From Myxococcales bacterium (GTDB taxonomy: Bacteria; Myxococcota_A; Polyangia; Polyangiales; Polyangiaceae), in contig JADJCA010000007.1 in NCBI GenBank assembly GCA_016703425.1, forward strand, positions 248,001 to 312,000: a DNA stretch of 64,000 bases. Direction: 5' to 3'. Positions within the stretch are counted from its first letter, which is position 1. The number at the start of each line of letters is the position of its first letter. Shown piece by piece: positions 33,930 through 43,015 of the stretch. A model generated the notes under the pieces. That model was not told the origin of the DNA. It worked only from the letters and a program-made list of their open reading frames with translations, and did not search any database. The position numbers and the translations under genes were made by a program.

Positions 33930-34304
33930 ATGGGCGAATTTTTCCGCGACGCAGGCTGGGGCATCTACCCGGTGATGTTGTTTGGGGCTCTCGGTTTTCT
34001 GGCGGCCCTCGCGCACGCCGCTCTGCCGCGCCGCGATCGCTTCGCGTTGGCCGTCGGCCTCGCCGTGGCGACGGTCTTGGCGGGATGCCTCGGCGCCGTC
34101 GTCGGCGTGCAGACGTCGGCCGCGGGCTATTCGCTCGCGGGAACGCCGCCGTTGCACCTCTTCCTGGTGGGCCTGCGCGAGTCGCTCAACAACATGGTGG
34201 CCGCGCTGGTGTTCGCGACGGTGCAGACGCTCATCGCCACTTGCGGGGCTGCCCGGCAAGCGCGAAACGAGAACGTGGGAGCGGCGCGCGCCGCCGCGGC
34301 CTGA
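33930..34304 (+). CDS. small membrane protein, unknown function
   Basis: A 124-residue protein with three hydrophobic helices (about residues 12-30, 38-60 and 85-105) and a short charged tail. ATG 33930 is chosen because GGGAGG lies 7-12 bases upstream; ATG 33873 is a possible longer start. It has weak overall resemblance to MotA/TolQ/ExbB-type small channel proteins (helices with Gly/Ala faces, RESLNNMVAAL loop), but I would not assign it. It follows the cyclotransferase gene and is convergent with the carbonic anhydrase gene. Confidence 0.55.
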   Translation: MGEFFRDAGWGIYPVMLFGALGFLAALAHAALPRRDRFALAVGLAVATVLAGCLGAVVGVQTSAAGYSLAGTPPLHLFLVGLRESLNNMVAALVFATVQTLIATCGAARQARNENVGAARAAAA

Positions 34305-34334
34305 GTCGCCGCTTGGTGCCGAGACGCGCCCGCG

Positions 34335-34958
34335 CTACCGCGCCGCGTCGAGCGGTTGGAACTGCCCTTCCGTCGGGTTGTAGTCGAAAATGCGGCCCGA
34401 CTTGATGTCGAAGATCCAACCGCTGACGCGCAACGTCCCTGCCTCGAGGCGCTCGTTGACGAAGGCGTATTGGCGCAAGTGCTCGAGCTGCATGAGCACG
34501 TTCTCCTCCACCGCCGCCATGAGCTGAGCTTCCGGCGAGAGATCGCTGTAGCGCGACTCGATGACGTCTCGCACGCGCTCCGTCTCCGCGAGCCACCGAC
34601 GCACGAAGGGAAGGTTCGCCATGCGCTCCGGGTGAAGGATGGCGTCGATGGCGCCGCACTGCGTATGACCGCACACGATGATGTCGTCGACCTTGAGGAC
34701 GCTCACGGCGTATTCGAGCGCCGCCGCCGTGCCGCCCGGTAGATCGGGCCGCGGGATGACGTTTCCGACGTTGCGCACGATGAAGAGCTCACCGGGCGAC
34801 GCGTTGACGATGAGGTTCGGCACGACGCGCGAGTCGGAGCACGTGACAAAGAGCGTCTCAGGCTGTTGCCCCGTCGTGGCGAGGCGCTCGAAGAGCTGCT
34901 TGTGATCGGCGAAATAGTTTTCGCGAAACTCGTGGATGCCTTTGACTAGCTTTTGCAT
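34335..34958 (-). CDS. beta-carbonic anhydrase
   Basis: A 207-residue enzyme that interconverts CO2 and bicarbonate. The zinc ligands are C40 (VTCSDSR, with D42 and R44), H98 and C101 (CGHTQCGA). The surrounding FIVRNVGNVIP and GGTAAALEYAV motifs are characteristic. No signal peptide, so cytoplasmic. Its ATG overlaps the TGA of the homogentisate dioxygenase gene (ATGA), so it is the third, translationally coupled gene of the tyrosine-catabolic operon. The first enzyme of that operon releases CO2, which gives the pairing a possible logic. Confidence 0.95.
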   Translation of the reverse strand: MQKLVKGIHEFRENYFADHKQLFERLATTGQQPETLFVTCSDSRVVPNLIVNASPGELFIVRNVGNVIPRPDLPGGTAAALEYAVSVLKVDDIIVCGHTQCGAIDAILHPERMANLPFVRRWLAETERVRDVIESRYSDLSPEAQLMAAVEENVLMQLEHLRQYAFVNERLEAGTLRVSGWIFDIKSGRIFDYNPTEGQFQPLDAAR

Positions 34959-36133
34959 CAGTGAGCGCCCCAGGAGCCGTGGTACCCGGGCTCTTCGAGG
35001 TTTGCCGCCTGCGCCGTGGGCAAGAGCGGCAAATACGTATCGATCATCACCGCCAGCTCGTCGGTGCGGGTGGCACCGATCGACGCCTCGTAGGCGCCGG
35101 GGTGAGGCCCGTGCGCAATGCCCGCCGGGTGCAGCGAGATGGCACCGGGACCAACGCCGCGACGGCTCGTGAAGTTGCCTCGCAGGTAGAGGATGACCTC
35201 GTCGCAGTCGACGCTCGAGTGCGGATACGGACAAGGGATCGCCTGAGGATGGAAGTCGACGAGGCGCGGAACGAAGGAACACACGAGGACGCCGCGCGCG
35301 GCAAACGTCGTGTGAATCGTCGGCGGCAAATGAACGAGGCCCGTCTTCGGCTGGTACTTGAGGATGTCGAACGCGAACGGGTACACGGTGCCATCCCAAC
35401 CGACGACATCCATCGGCGGAGTCTCGAGCACGTAGCGCGTCGTTCGGCCGCCCTTGCGTACGAACAGCTCGCGCGGTCCTTCGAGAGGGCCCGTCGCCGA
35501 GGCGATGGGCCCGCGGGGTCTCACGAAGTCGCGATGCGTGTAGGGCGCATCCATCTTGAGCTGGCCCACGGGGTTACGAAACTGCTCCGGCACGTGCATG
35601 CCGCCGTGGAGCTCGAAGCCCATGAGCCGCAGCGGCGCGTCGATATGCCAGCGATGGATCAACGAGCGCGGCACGAAGACGTAGTCGTTGGCCTTCACGT
35701 CGAGGAAGTCGCAGGGCGATTCGAGGCGCCCCTCTCCTTCATGGATGAACCAGAGCTCGTCACCGTCGCCGTTGGCGAAATACGCGTCGTCGGTCTCCGT
35801 CGGGCGCGCCAAGTGCACGGTCACGTCGGCGCTCGTGAGGATCGGCGTTCGGCGATCGAGGAGCTGCCCCCCGGCGGAAACCCGCTCCGACGCGTAGAGG
35901 CGGCGTTTGAGCGGATGCGACGCGCCAAGGTCGGCCTGCGCGCGCGGATAGCCGCGCGTCGTCTCCGTCACCTCGCGATGCGGGGTGATGGGGTTCTGGT
36001 GATAGAAATACGTGAAGGCGTCGGCGAAGCCCCCGCGCGTGAACATCTCTTCGTAGTAGAGGCCACCGTTCGCCGTGCGAAACGCGGTGTGCGGCTTGTC
36101 GGGCACCAGGCCCTGCACCATGCGGTCGATCAC
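34958..36133 (-). CDS. hmgA: homogentisate 1,2-dioxygenase
   Basis: A 391-residue non-haem iron enzyme that opens the ring of homogentisate to maleylacetoacetate in tyrosine breakdown. Likely iron ligands by comparison with the animal enzyme are H305 (PYPHSS), E312 (CDEVILYL) and H341 (AHGPHPG). DELWFIHEGEG marks the first cupin-like barrel. At 391 residues it belongs to the shorter bacterial form. The start is GTG 36133, which overlaps the stop of the hpd gene by four bases (GTGA); M5 is an internal alternative. The gene runs directly into the carbonic anhydrase gene. Confidence 0.92.
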   Translation of the reverse strand: MIDRMVQGLVPDKPHTAFRTANGGLYYEEMFTRGGFADAFTYFYHQNPITPHREVTETTRGYPRAQADLGASHPLKRRLYASERVSAGGQLLDRRTPILTSADVTVHLARPTETDDAYFANGDGDELWFIHEGEGRLESPCDFLDVKANDYVFVPRSLIHRWHIDAPLRLMGFELHGGMHVPEQFRNPVGQLKMDAPYTHRDFVRPRGPIASATGPLEGPRELFVRKGGRTTRYVLETPPMDVVGWDGTVYPFAFDILKYQPKTGLVHLPPTIHTTFAARGVLVCSFVPRLVDFHPQAIPCPYPHSSVDCDEVILYLRGNFTSRRGVGPGAISLHPAGIAHGPHPGAYEASIGATRTDELAVMIDTYLPLLPTAQAANLEEPGYHGSWGAH

Positions 36134-37287
36134 GAAGCTCGCCCCGCAGCCTTCTGGGCCCGCTCGATGCTCTCGAAGAGCGCGCGGAAGTTGCCGTAGC
36201 CAAAGCCCTCGTCGCCACAGCGCTGGATGATTTCGTAGAAGAACGGACCGGCGCGGCGGTCGTCGTACATCGAGGCGGCTTCGTGCATGAAGATCTGGAG
36301 CATGTACTTGTCGTGGGCGCCGTCGACGAGGATCTGCTTCTTCTCGAGCTCGGTAAGGGCCGCCTTGACGTTGGAGATTCCGAGCTTGGCGAGGCGCCCC
36401 GGCAGGTCTTCGTAATACGACTTGGGTGTCTTCATGAAGTCGACGCCGCGCGCTTCGAGCTCCGGCACCGACCACAAGATGTCGTCGACGGCGAAGGCGA
36501 CGTGCTGGACGCCGTTGCCGACGTTGTCTTCGACGAACTTGGCGATCTGCGAGTCGCGGAAGAACGGCCGGAGCGGCTCGTTGGTGGCAAACTTCACGCC
36601 GCTCTCCGGGTGCCACATGACGATGGAGCGGAGGCCCGAGCCGCTGGCCCGCTCTTTGGCGACGTCGCGCGTGTGGAAGCTGATTTCCCAGAAGGGCTCG
36701 AAGCCGAGGACGTCGCGGTACCAGGCGATGATCGGCTGCATCGTGAGGCCGTTCGAGGTCGCGTGATCAACGGCGCGAATTCCAAAGCGGTTCGGCGGGT
36801 CGGTCGAGTGACCTTGGCCGACGTCCACGAAGCCCGGCGCGAAGGCGCCGAAGTTCTTGCGCTCGACGAACCGAAAGGCGACGTCGCCTAGCGGGGTGGC
36901 GATCTCGAAGGACCGGTACGTGCCGCCGGCCTCGTCTTTGAACTCGAGCGGCTCGCTCAAGAACGTTCCGCCGCGCCCATCGAGAAAGTCGGCGGTCTTG
37001 TCGAGGTCGTCGACGGTGAACGAGAGGCTCATGACGCCGGCCGGGTGGACCTTGAGGTACCGGGCCGCCTTCGACGTCTGCGTGAGGGGCGTCGACACAC
37101 AAACGCGAACCTTGCCGGCGCCGAAGACGGCCGACTGCTGACCGCTTCGCTGCACGAGCGCATCGCCGGCGCGCGCCACCTCGGCGAAGTCGAGGACGTC
37201 GCGGTAGAACTTCCTTGAGCGTTCGAGGTTCTCGACCACGAAGTGGAACGAATCGAAGCCGGTGATTCCGCAGTGTTCGCGCGCCAT
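36130..37287 (-). CDS. hpd: 4-hydroxyphenylpyruvate dioxygenase
   Basis: A 385-residue iron enzyme converting 4-hydroxyphenylpyruvate to homogentisate with release of CO2. The iron ligands are H175 (AVDHATSN), H262 (NGVQHVAFAV) and E352 (FFYEIIQR). The C-terminal GFGYGNFRALFESIE is the gating helix typical of the family. ATG 37287 (MAREHCGITG) begins where the family begins; the frame is open to 37389 without support. It is first in the hpd-hmgA-carbonic anhydrase operon. The later steps (maleylacetoacetate isomerase, fumarylacetoacetase) are not in the window. Confidence 0.95.
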   Translation of the reverse strand: MAREHCGITGFDSFHFVVENLERSRKFYRDVLDFAEVARAGDALVQRSGQQSAVFGAGKVRVCVSTPLTQTSKAARYLKVHPAGVMSLSFTVDDLDKTADFLDGRGGTFLSEPLEFKDEAGGTYRSFEIATPLGDVAFRFVERKNFGAFAPGFVDVGQGHSTDPPNRFGIRAVDHATSNGLTMQPIIAWYRDVLGFEPFWEISFHTRDVAKERASGSGLRSIVMWHPESGVKFATNEPLRPFFRDSQIAKFVEDNVGNGVQHVAFAVDDILWSVPELEARGVDFMKTPKSYYEDLPGRLAKLGISNVKAALTELEKKQILVDGAHDKYMLQIFMHEAASMYDDRRAGPFFYEIIQRCGDEGFGYGNFRALFESIERAQKAAGRAS

Positions 37288-37401
37288 AGCCGCGCAGTCT
37301 GCCACATGGCGGGGGCCGCTGAAAACGCTCGCCGTCGACAATCCGGGGGGCCGGCGGCGGGAAACGAAGGGGCCCGCGCGAGGCGGCACCGCTCGCGGAG
37401 C

Positions 37402-38337
37402 TCAGCGCGCCGCGAGCGGAGCAACAAGCCTCGCAGAGACTGGCGCGTAGAATTCGCCCAGGACGCTGCACCGCCCATCGCGCCCCTTCTTCGAGCCGCT
37501 AACGACCCCCAGGATTTCGTATTCTTCGACGGTCCCAGCGCGACGCGCCACGAGGGGCCCGCCGGAGTCGCCGTCGCACGGCTGAGCCGTGTCCGGGGCG
37601 GCGTAGACCTCGCCGCCGGGCAAGAGCTCGTAGCCGTAGAGCGACGTCAGCGCGCCGCGCGACGCCGTGACCCAGTCGCGCCCCTCCGAGGCGGTGAGAA
37701 GCGTTTCCATCGCGTCGAAGGTCGGAAACAAGGAAGGCAGAGCCTTGCCTTCCACGGCGCGCAACCGAACAGACCCTGCGCGCCTCGTGCCGCGAACGCG
37801 GCCGTCGTAGTCCTGAGCGCCAAAGCCGACGGCCCACAGCCGGAGTGCCACGCTTGACGCAGAAAGCGCATCGTTGGCCAAAGGCAACGGGGCCACGTCG
37901 TCGATGGGTTCCGCCAACGTGTAGACGGCCACGTCGTGACCGAAACCCACGTACCCGCCTTCGTGGGGCTCCAGCCGCTCCACCTTCGTGAAGCGAACCA
38001 CTCGCCGCGGGCTGTGAACGTCGAAGCCAACGGCGAAGCCCACGTCGCGATCGACGACGTAGGGCGCCTCGGCGGCGGTGGCTTGGACGCAGTGCTTGGC
38101 CGTGAGGACGCGGTCGCGCGCGATGAGCGTCCCGGTGCACTTGCCGTCGAAGGTCGTGGGCCCGTAGATGAAGCCCACGCTCCCAATCGCGTCGGCTCTT
38201 GCATCGGTGACGTCGAAGCCATCGAGGATCGCCCCCTCTTCGACGTCCTCGCTCTCACGCGTGGCCCCGCAGCCGGCCGCCAACGAGCCCGCCGCGGCGA
38301 CTACGGCTACGAGCAAGCTGCGCGAAGGAAACATCAT
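37402..38337 (-). CDS. trypsin-like serine protease lipoprotein
   Basis: A 311-residue S1-family protease exported as a lipoprotein: lipobox LAAGC (Cys23). The triad is H82 (LTAKHC), D135 (FGHDVAVY) and S258 (CDGDSGGP). The residues around S258 (DTAQPCDGDSGGP) predict a trypsin-like pocket only loosely. No MYXO-CTERM tail is present, unlike the protease at 22449. It starts at ATG 38337 or 38334 (MMFPSRS). It lies downstream of the Ser/Thr kinase gene on the same strand, 155 bases away, so co-transcription is uncertain. Confidence 0.88.
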   Translation of the reverse strand: MMFPSRSLLVAVVAAAGSLAAGCGATRESEDVEEGAILDGFDVTDARADAIGSVGFIYGPTTFDGKCTGTLIARDRVLTAKHCVQATAAEAPYVVDRDVGFAVGFDVHSPRRVVRFTKVERLEPHEGGYVGFGHDVAVYTLAEPIDDVAPLPLANDALSASSVALRLWAVGFGAQDYDGRVRGTRRAGSVRLRAVEGKALPSLFPTFDAMETLLTASEGRDWVTASRGALTSLYGYELLPGGEVYAAPDTAQPCDGDSGGPLVARRAGTVEEYEILGVVSGSKKGRDGRCSVLGEFYAPVSARLVAPLAAR

Positions 38338-38492
38338 GGCGACCCCAGGTCCAAGTGCATCAGCGATGCCAAAGGCCCCGGCCCTCCCCGCAGCCCTGGT
38401 TTCGCGCCGGGACAACGAATTGGCGACCCGGCGATCCAGGGACGCGGGGGCTCGGGAGACGCTCGGAGCCCGACCACCCCCAAGCTGGGCCG

Positions 38493-40982
38493 TCACGCCT
38501 CCCGGGAGGCCCGTTCGGGGTTGAGCAACAAGGACAGCCGGGACGCAGCCTCCGCCACCCGATCCCTGAGGGTCCGGTCCTCAATGTGCGTGGCGATGGC
38601 CTCGACCACTTGCAGGAAGTAGAGATTCGTCACGCCACGATCCTGCGCGACCTTCTCGAGGTCGGCGGTGCGGGCCAAGAAGTCCGCCGTCTGGCCGCGG
38701 GCCCACGCGCAGAGGATGCCGAGCGCCTCGGCGAAGAGGTAGCCGTCGCCCGAGGCCTCCGCCTCCTTTCGCCGCTCCCCTTCTTGCGAGAGCTCCGCTT
38801 CCGCGCGCGCGACGTCGCCTCGCTGCAACGCCTCAAGGCACCGCGAACAGCGGAGGTGCATTCGCGTTCGCGCTCGGGCACCGGAAGCGCGCGCCTCGGA
38901 GATGAGCGGGATCAGCGCCGCGGCGCCTTCGCGATCGCCGAGCGCCAAGAGCGCATGAACCTCGTTGTTCGTCGAGAGCAGCTCGTGGTCGAGCGAGAGC
39001 TCGCCTTGCGCAGCCTCGCGCGCGCGACGCGGGTGCGGCGCCGCCTCGGCGTAGCGGCCCTGAATGAGCAAGGCTGCGCCTCGGTTGTGCTCCGCGATGT
39101 AGAGGAGCGAAGGCGAGTCGGCTCCCGCGAGCATCGTGGCGGCGCGATCGAGGACCGTGGTTCCCTGCTCGGCACGACCCGGGATCTCGAGCAGGAGCCC
39201 TCCCCAAGCCACCATGGCCCTCACCTCGAGGAGCGTGGCTCCCGATTCGACGGCGAGCTTGGACGCGCGTTCGAGCTGATCGCGTGTGACGTGTTGGTCC
39301 GCGTTGGCCGTCGCGAAGGCCACGAGCATGGCCCGAAGAAACACCTGGAGCGGGCTCAGCGGCAGCGTCTCCGCATCGCGCAACAGCAGCAGCTCGTCTT
39401 TCGCGCGCGAGCGCGGCACGTCCCCGAGGAGCGCCCGCGCGCACCAATCGGCCATGAGGAGCGTCGTGCGCATCGACGTCCGCCGCGCGCCCGTGCCCAG
39501 GACGCCGGAGAGGTCGGGCGCGGCCTCCCACGCGGCTCCCGCGAGCGCCTCGACGAGGCGTGTGCTGACCGTTCGGCAGCGCTCTCCGTGACGGCGCGCC
39601 GCCTCTTGCGTCGTGAGCGACAGGCCGATGGCGCAAAAAACAGCCGCCAGCTCAGGCTCGATGACCGAGAGCCACGCTTCGTCGGGGCAGTCGGCGCGCG
39701 CGACGAGGGCGCGCGATGCGCGCGGCACGATAAGCGTGGCCAACGCGGCGCGAGCCTCGGGACACGACAGCCGCGCGAGGACGTCGGTGGCGGCGCGAAA
39801 GTCCAAGCGCAAAGCGGAGGCGATGCCCGCCGCCAAGCCACCCCACTGGGAGTGGCGTTCGCGTCGAGCGAGCGCATCGAGCATCGCGAGGTCGAGCGCG
39901 TGGAGGCATCCAAGAAGCGCGGCCACGGGCTCATCGTCGAGGCGCGTTAAACGCCGCGTGCCGAAGAGGCCTGCGGGCCTACCGGGCCTTAGCGATTCGG
40001 GCGCGCCGGAGGGCGGATGAACGCTCGGCGGGATCGAACGCGGCGGCTGGCTGGGCCGCCGCGAAGCCGGCAACGTCGTGGACATGGGCGGGGCGCTCGG
40101 CCGCCTCCGGCTCGGAGCCTCGCTCGCGCCAGTCGCCAGCTCATCGGCCGTGACGGGCGCCGTCTCAAGCTCGGAGATGAACCGCACCGCTGCGTCGCCT
40201 CGGGCGAAGCGCGCCGACGGATCACGCGCGAGCATTCGCACGAACAAGTTCGCCAGCGGCTGGTCCACGCGGCCGTGAAGCGCGGGATCGCCACCGAGCC
40301 GGCCGGCGAGCTGATCGCTGATGGTCTCTCCCGGATAGAGGGGCCCCTGGCCCAGGAGGTCAAAGAGGACAAGCCCCGCCGCGTACACGTCGGTCGCCGG
40401 AGACGCCCGACCACCGGCGACGAGCTCGGGCGCCAAGTACGCCGGCGTGCCGACGACCGTGCCCTCGTGGGTGTCCATCTCGCCGATACCTTCACGAAGC
40501 TGGGCCCTTCGTTCATCGCGAGCGATGCCGAAGTCCAAGAGTCGCACGTCATGAAGCCCCGCGAGGCCACCGGGCACGATGACGTTCGACGGCTTGATGT
40601 CGCGATGCACGATGCCCGCCAGGTGCGCCTCCGCGAGCGCCGAGAGGAGCCCCCGGGCCACGCGTAGCACTTCGTGGGGCAACAGCGCTCGGCCGAGGGA
40701 AGCGGTCTCGAGCGGCACGCCGTCGATGAGCTCCATCGTGAGATAGTGGCCGAGCTCTTCGTCGCGACCGAAGTCGTGAACGCGCGCGATGTGACGCGAC
40801 TTGAGGCGCGAGAGCGCGAGCGCCTCGTGGCGAAAGCGATCGAACGACGAGAGCTCCCCGTGGGCAATGAGCTTGAGCGCGACGTCACGCGCTGTCGACA
40901 GGTCGCGAGCGCGGTACACGGAGGCGAAGCCGCCCGTTCCGATCAACGCTCCAAGCTCGTACCTGCCGGCAACTCGAACCAT
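38493..40982 (-). CDS. serine/threonine protein kinase with large C-terminal helical region
   Basis: An 829-residue Hanks-type kinase. The glycine loop GTGGFASV is at residues 15-22, the catalytic Lys is K37 (ALKLI), HRDIKPSN has D128, and DFG starts at D150; VGTPAYLAPEL ends the activation loop, so it should be active. After the kinase domain comes a Pro/Ser linker (about residues 300-350), then about 450 residues of Ala/Arg/Leu-rich helical sequence, probably TPR-like repeats for partner binding. No transmembrane helix separates the parts, so it is soluble. ATG 40982 (MVRVAGRYEL) is used. Such kinases are abundant in Myxococcota. Confidence 0.92.
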   Translation of the reverse strand: MVRVAGRYELGALIGTGGFASVYRARDLSTARDVALKLIAHGELSSFDRFRHEALALSRLKSRHIARVHDFGRDEELGHYLTMELIDGVPLETASLGRALLPHEVLRVARGLLSALAEAHLAGIVHRDIKPSNVIVPGGLAGLHDVRLLDFGIARDERRAQLREGIGEMDTHEGTVVGTPAYLAPELVAGGRASPATDVYAAGLVLFDLLGQGPLYPGETISDQLAGRLGGDPALHGRVDQPLANLFVRMLARDPSARFARGDAAVRFISELETAPVTADELATGASEAPSRRRPSAPPMSTTLPASRRPSQPPRSIPPSVHPPSGAPESLRPGRPAGLFGTRRLTRLDDEPVAALLGCLHALDLAMLDALARRERHSQWGGLAAGIASALRLDFRAATDVLARLSCPEARAALATLIVPRASRALVARADCPDEAWLSVIEPELAAVFCAIGLSLTTQEAARRHGERCRTVSTRLVEALAGAAWEAAPDLSGVLGTGARRTSMRTTLLMADWCARALLGDVPRSRAKDELLLLRDAETLPLSPLQVFLRAMLVAFATANADQHVTRDQLERASKLAVESGATLLEVRAMVAWGGLLLEIPGRAEQGTTVLDRAATMLAGADSPSLLYIAEHNRGAALLIQGRYAEAAPHPRRAREAAQGELSLDHELLSTNNEVHALLALGDREGAAALIPLISEARASGARARTRMHLRCSRCLEALQRGDVARAEAELSQEGERRKEAEASGDGYLFAEALGILCAWARGQTADFLARTADLEKVAQDRGVTNLYFLQVVEAIATHIEDRTLRDRVAEAASRLSLLLNPERASREA

Positions 40983-41282
40983 CCACCCCAATCCGTTCAG
41001 GCGCCGCGAGCGGCATGCCCCAATGTGCGCGTGGCGGGTTAGCACGGTCTCTGGGTGCCCGAAAGCTCGACTGGCGCGGTGAATCTGCGGCGCCGCCGCG
41101 CCCGCCGTGCCGACCGACGCGCGACGCAGAAAATTCCGAAGCCCGCGAATCTCGCGAACGGTTGTGCTTTGTGCTATCCGGCTGTCATCGCGGGAGCACC
41201 GAAAGCGGCGGTGCGGGGAGACCGAGTCCAACCAATTTCGCCCGTCCGAATCCTCGGGCCGGCGTGACAGGAGCGAGGGTCG
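40983..41282. other. 300-bp divergent region upstream of pyrG
   Basis: It separates the kinase gene and pyrG and has no gene. A short hairpin (GCACCG/CGGTGC, 41196-41214) lies about 70 bases before pyrG. The ribosome site AGGAGCGAGG sits just upstream of the pyrG ATG. I see no secure promoter boxes. Confidence 0.5.
41196..41214 (+). promoter_or_regulatory. leader hairpin before pyrG
   Basis: GCACCG pairs perfectly with CGGTGC around a seven-base loop AAAGCGG. Leader hairpins control pyrG in some Firmicutes, but no T-run follows here, so attenuation is speculative. Confidence 0.25.
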
Positions 41283-42947
41283 ATGAGCCGGAAACCGACG
41301 AAGTACGTGTTTGTTACCGGCGGCGTCGTCTCGTCCATTGGCAAGGGCTTGGCTAGCGCGTCCGTTGGAGCCCTCCTCGAAGCGCGAGGTCTACGCATCA
41401 CCCATGTGAAGCTCGACCCGTACATTAACGTCGACCCGGGCACGATGAGCCCGTACCAGCACGGCGAGGTCTTCGTCACCGACGATGGCGCCGAGACGGA
41501 TCTCGATCTCGGGCACTACGAGCGCTTCACGACGGTGCGCATGACGCGGGCCAACAACCTGACGACGGGCCGCATCTACGAGGCGGTCATCTCGAAGGAG
41601 CGGCGCGGTGAATACCTCGGCGCCACGGTGCAGGTGATTCCGCATATCACCGACGAGATCAAGGCGCGCGTGCGCGACGCCACGAGCGGCGTCGACGTTG
41701 CCATCATCGAGATCGGTGGCACCGTCGGCGACATCGAGTCGCTGCCGTTCCTCGAAGCGATCCGCCAAATGAAGATCGAGGCGGGCCCGCAGAACGCCCT
41801 CAGCATGCACGTGACGCTGGTGCCGTACATCCCTACGGCCGGCGAGCTCAAGACGAAGCCCACGCAACACTCCGTCAAGGAGATGCGCGAGATCGGCATC
41901 CAGCCCGACATCCTCATCTGCCGCACGGAGCGACCCCTAACGCGGAGCACCAAGGAGAAGATCTCGATGTTCTCCAACGTCGCCGTCGAGGCCGTCGTCT
42001 CGGCCATCGACGTCGGCTGCATCTACGAGGTGCCCCTTTGGTTCAACAAGGAGGGGCTCGACTATCTCATCTGCGAGCGGCTCAACATCTGGAGTCGCCA
42101 GCCTGATCTGTCGGCGTGGCAACGCACCGTTGACCGCTTCACCCGACCGGCGCGCGGCAGCGTGACCATCGGCGTCGTTGGCAAGTACGTGCACCTACGC
42201 GACGCGTACAAATCGCTCCATGAGTCGCTGGTCCACGGCGGCCTTCAGAACGAGTGCAAGGTCGAGCTCGAATACATCGACTCGGAAGAGATCGAACAGG
42301 CTGGCGCCGAGGCGAAGCTTGCCCACCTCGACGCGATCCTCGTGCCCGGTGGCTTCGGCGACCGGGGCACCGAAGGAAAGATCTCCGCGATTCAATACGC
42401 GCGTGAGAACAAGGTTCCGTTCTTTGGCATTTGCCTCGGCATGCAGCTCGCCGTCGTGGAGTTTGCGCGCCACGTCGCCAACCTCGCTGGCGCGAGCTCC
42501 ACGGAGTTCGACAAGGACTGCGCCCACCCCGTCATCGACTTCCTCCCCGACCAACGCGGCACGCGCAACAAGGGCGGCACGATGCGCCTCGGAGCTTTCC
42601 CCTGCTCGCTGAAGCCCGGCACCATCGCCGCCGAAGCCTACGGCGCCACCGAGATCTCCGAGCGCCACCGGCACCGCTACGAGTTCGCCAACGAATACAA
42701 AGACCAGCTCGAGGGCGCGGGCCTCGTCCTGTCGGGCACGTCGCCCGACAAGAAGCTCGTCGAAATGGTCGAGCTGCGCGAGCACCCCTATTTCTTGGGA
42801 TGCCAGTTCCACCCCGAGTTCAAGAGCCGCCCGGCGCAAGCGCACCCGCTCTTTGCGCGCTTCGTGAAGGCGGCCCTCGAGCGCCAAGCCCTCCGCACGC
42901 GCGGCCAAGAGGGCAAGAAGCCCACGCCGCAACCGGAAGTCAACTGA
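41283..42947 (+). CDS. pyrG: CTP synthase
   Basis: A 554-residue enzyme that makes CTP from UTP, ATP and glutamine. The N-terminal synthetase domain begins KYVFVTGGVVSSIGKGL with the P-loop, and YINVDPGTMSPYQHGEVFVT is the signature. The C-terminal glutaminase domain has the nucleophile C384 (FGICLGMQ) with H510 and E512 (QFHPEF). The length and motifs are normal, so it should be active. It has a strong ribosome site (AGGAGCGAGG) and is followed 68 bases later by the Cys-cluster protein gene. Confidence 0.98.
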   Translation: MSRKPTKYVFVTGGVVSSIGKGLASASVGALLEARGLRITHVKLDPYINVDPGTMSPYQHGEVFVTDDGAETDLDLGHYERFTTVRMTRANNLTTGRIYEAVISKERRGEYLGATVQVIPHITDEIKARVRDATSGVDVAIIEIGGTVGDIESLPFLEAIRQMKIEAGPQNALSMHVTLVPYIPTAGELKTKPTQHSVKEMREIGIQPDILICRTERPLTRSTKEKISMFSNVAVEAVVSAIDVGCIYEVPLWFNKEGLDYLICERLNIWSRQPDLSAWQRTVDRFTRPARGSVTIGVVGKYVHLRDAYKSLHESLVHGGLQNECKVELEYIDSEEIEQAGAEAKLAHLDAILVPGGFGDRGTEGKISAIQYARENKVPFFGICLGMQLAVVEFARHVANLAGASSTEFDKDCAHPVIDFLPDQRGTRNKGGTMRLGAFPCSLKPGTIAAEAYGATEISERHRHRYEFANEYKDQLEGAGLVLSGTSPDKKLVEMVELREHPYFLGCQFHPEFKSRPAQAHPLFARFVKAALERQALRTRGQEGKKPTPQPEVN

Positions 42948-43015
42948 CGGGTGGAGTCGCCGCCGCGTCGTTCTTGCGCGACGCCCAATCCTTTATTGCA
43001 GCCGAGCCTGCGCTC

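Noticed and set aside
34959..35399. Extension of the carbonic anhydrase frame upstream
   Set aside because: It lies inside the homogentisate dioxygenase gene; the conserved protein begins at ATG 34958.
40983..41231. N-terminal extension of the kinase
   Set aside because: The extension has no kinase features and the kinase fold starts at MVRVAGRYEL.
42431..43015. Antecedent frame of the Cys-cluster protein running through pyrG
   Set aside because: It is an alternate frame of pyrG, with pyrG clearly coding there.
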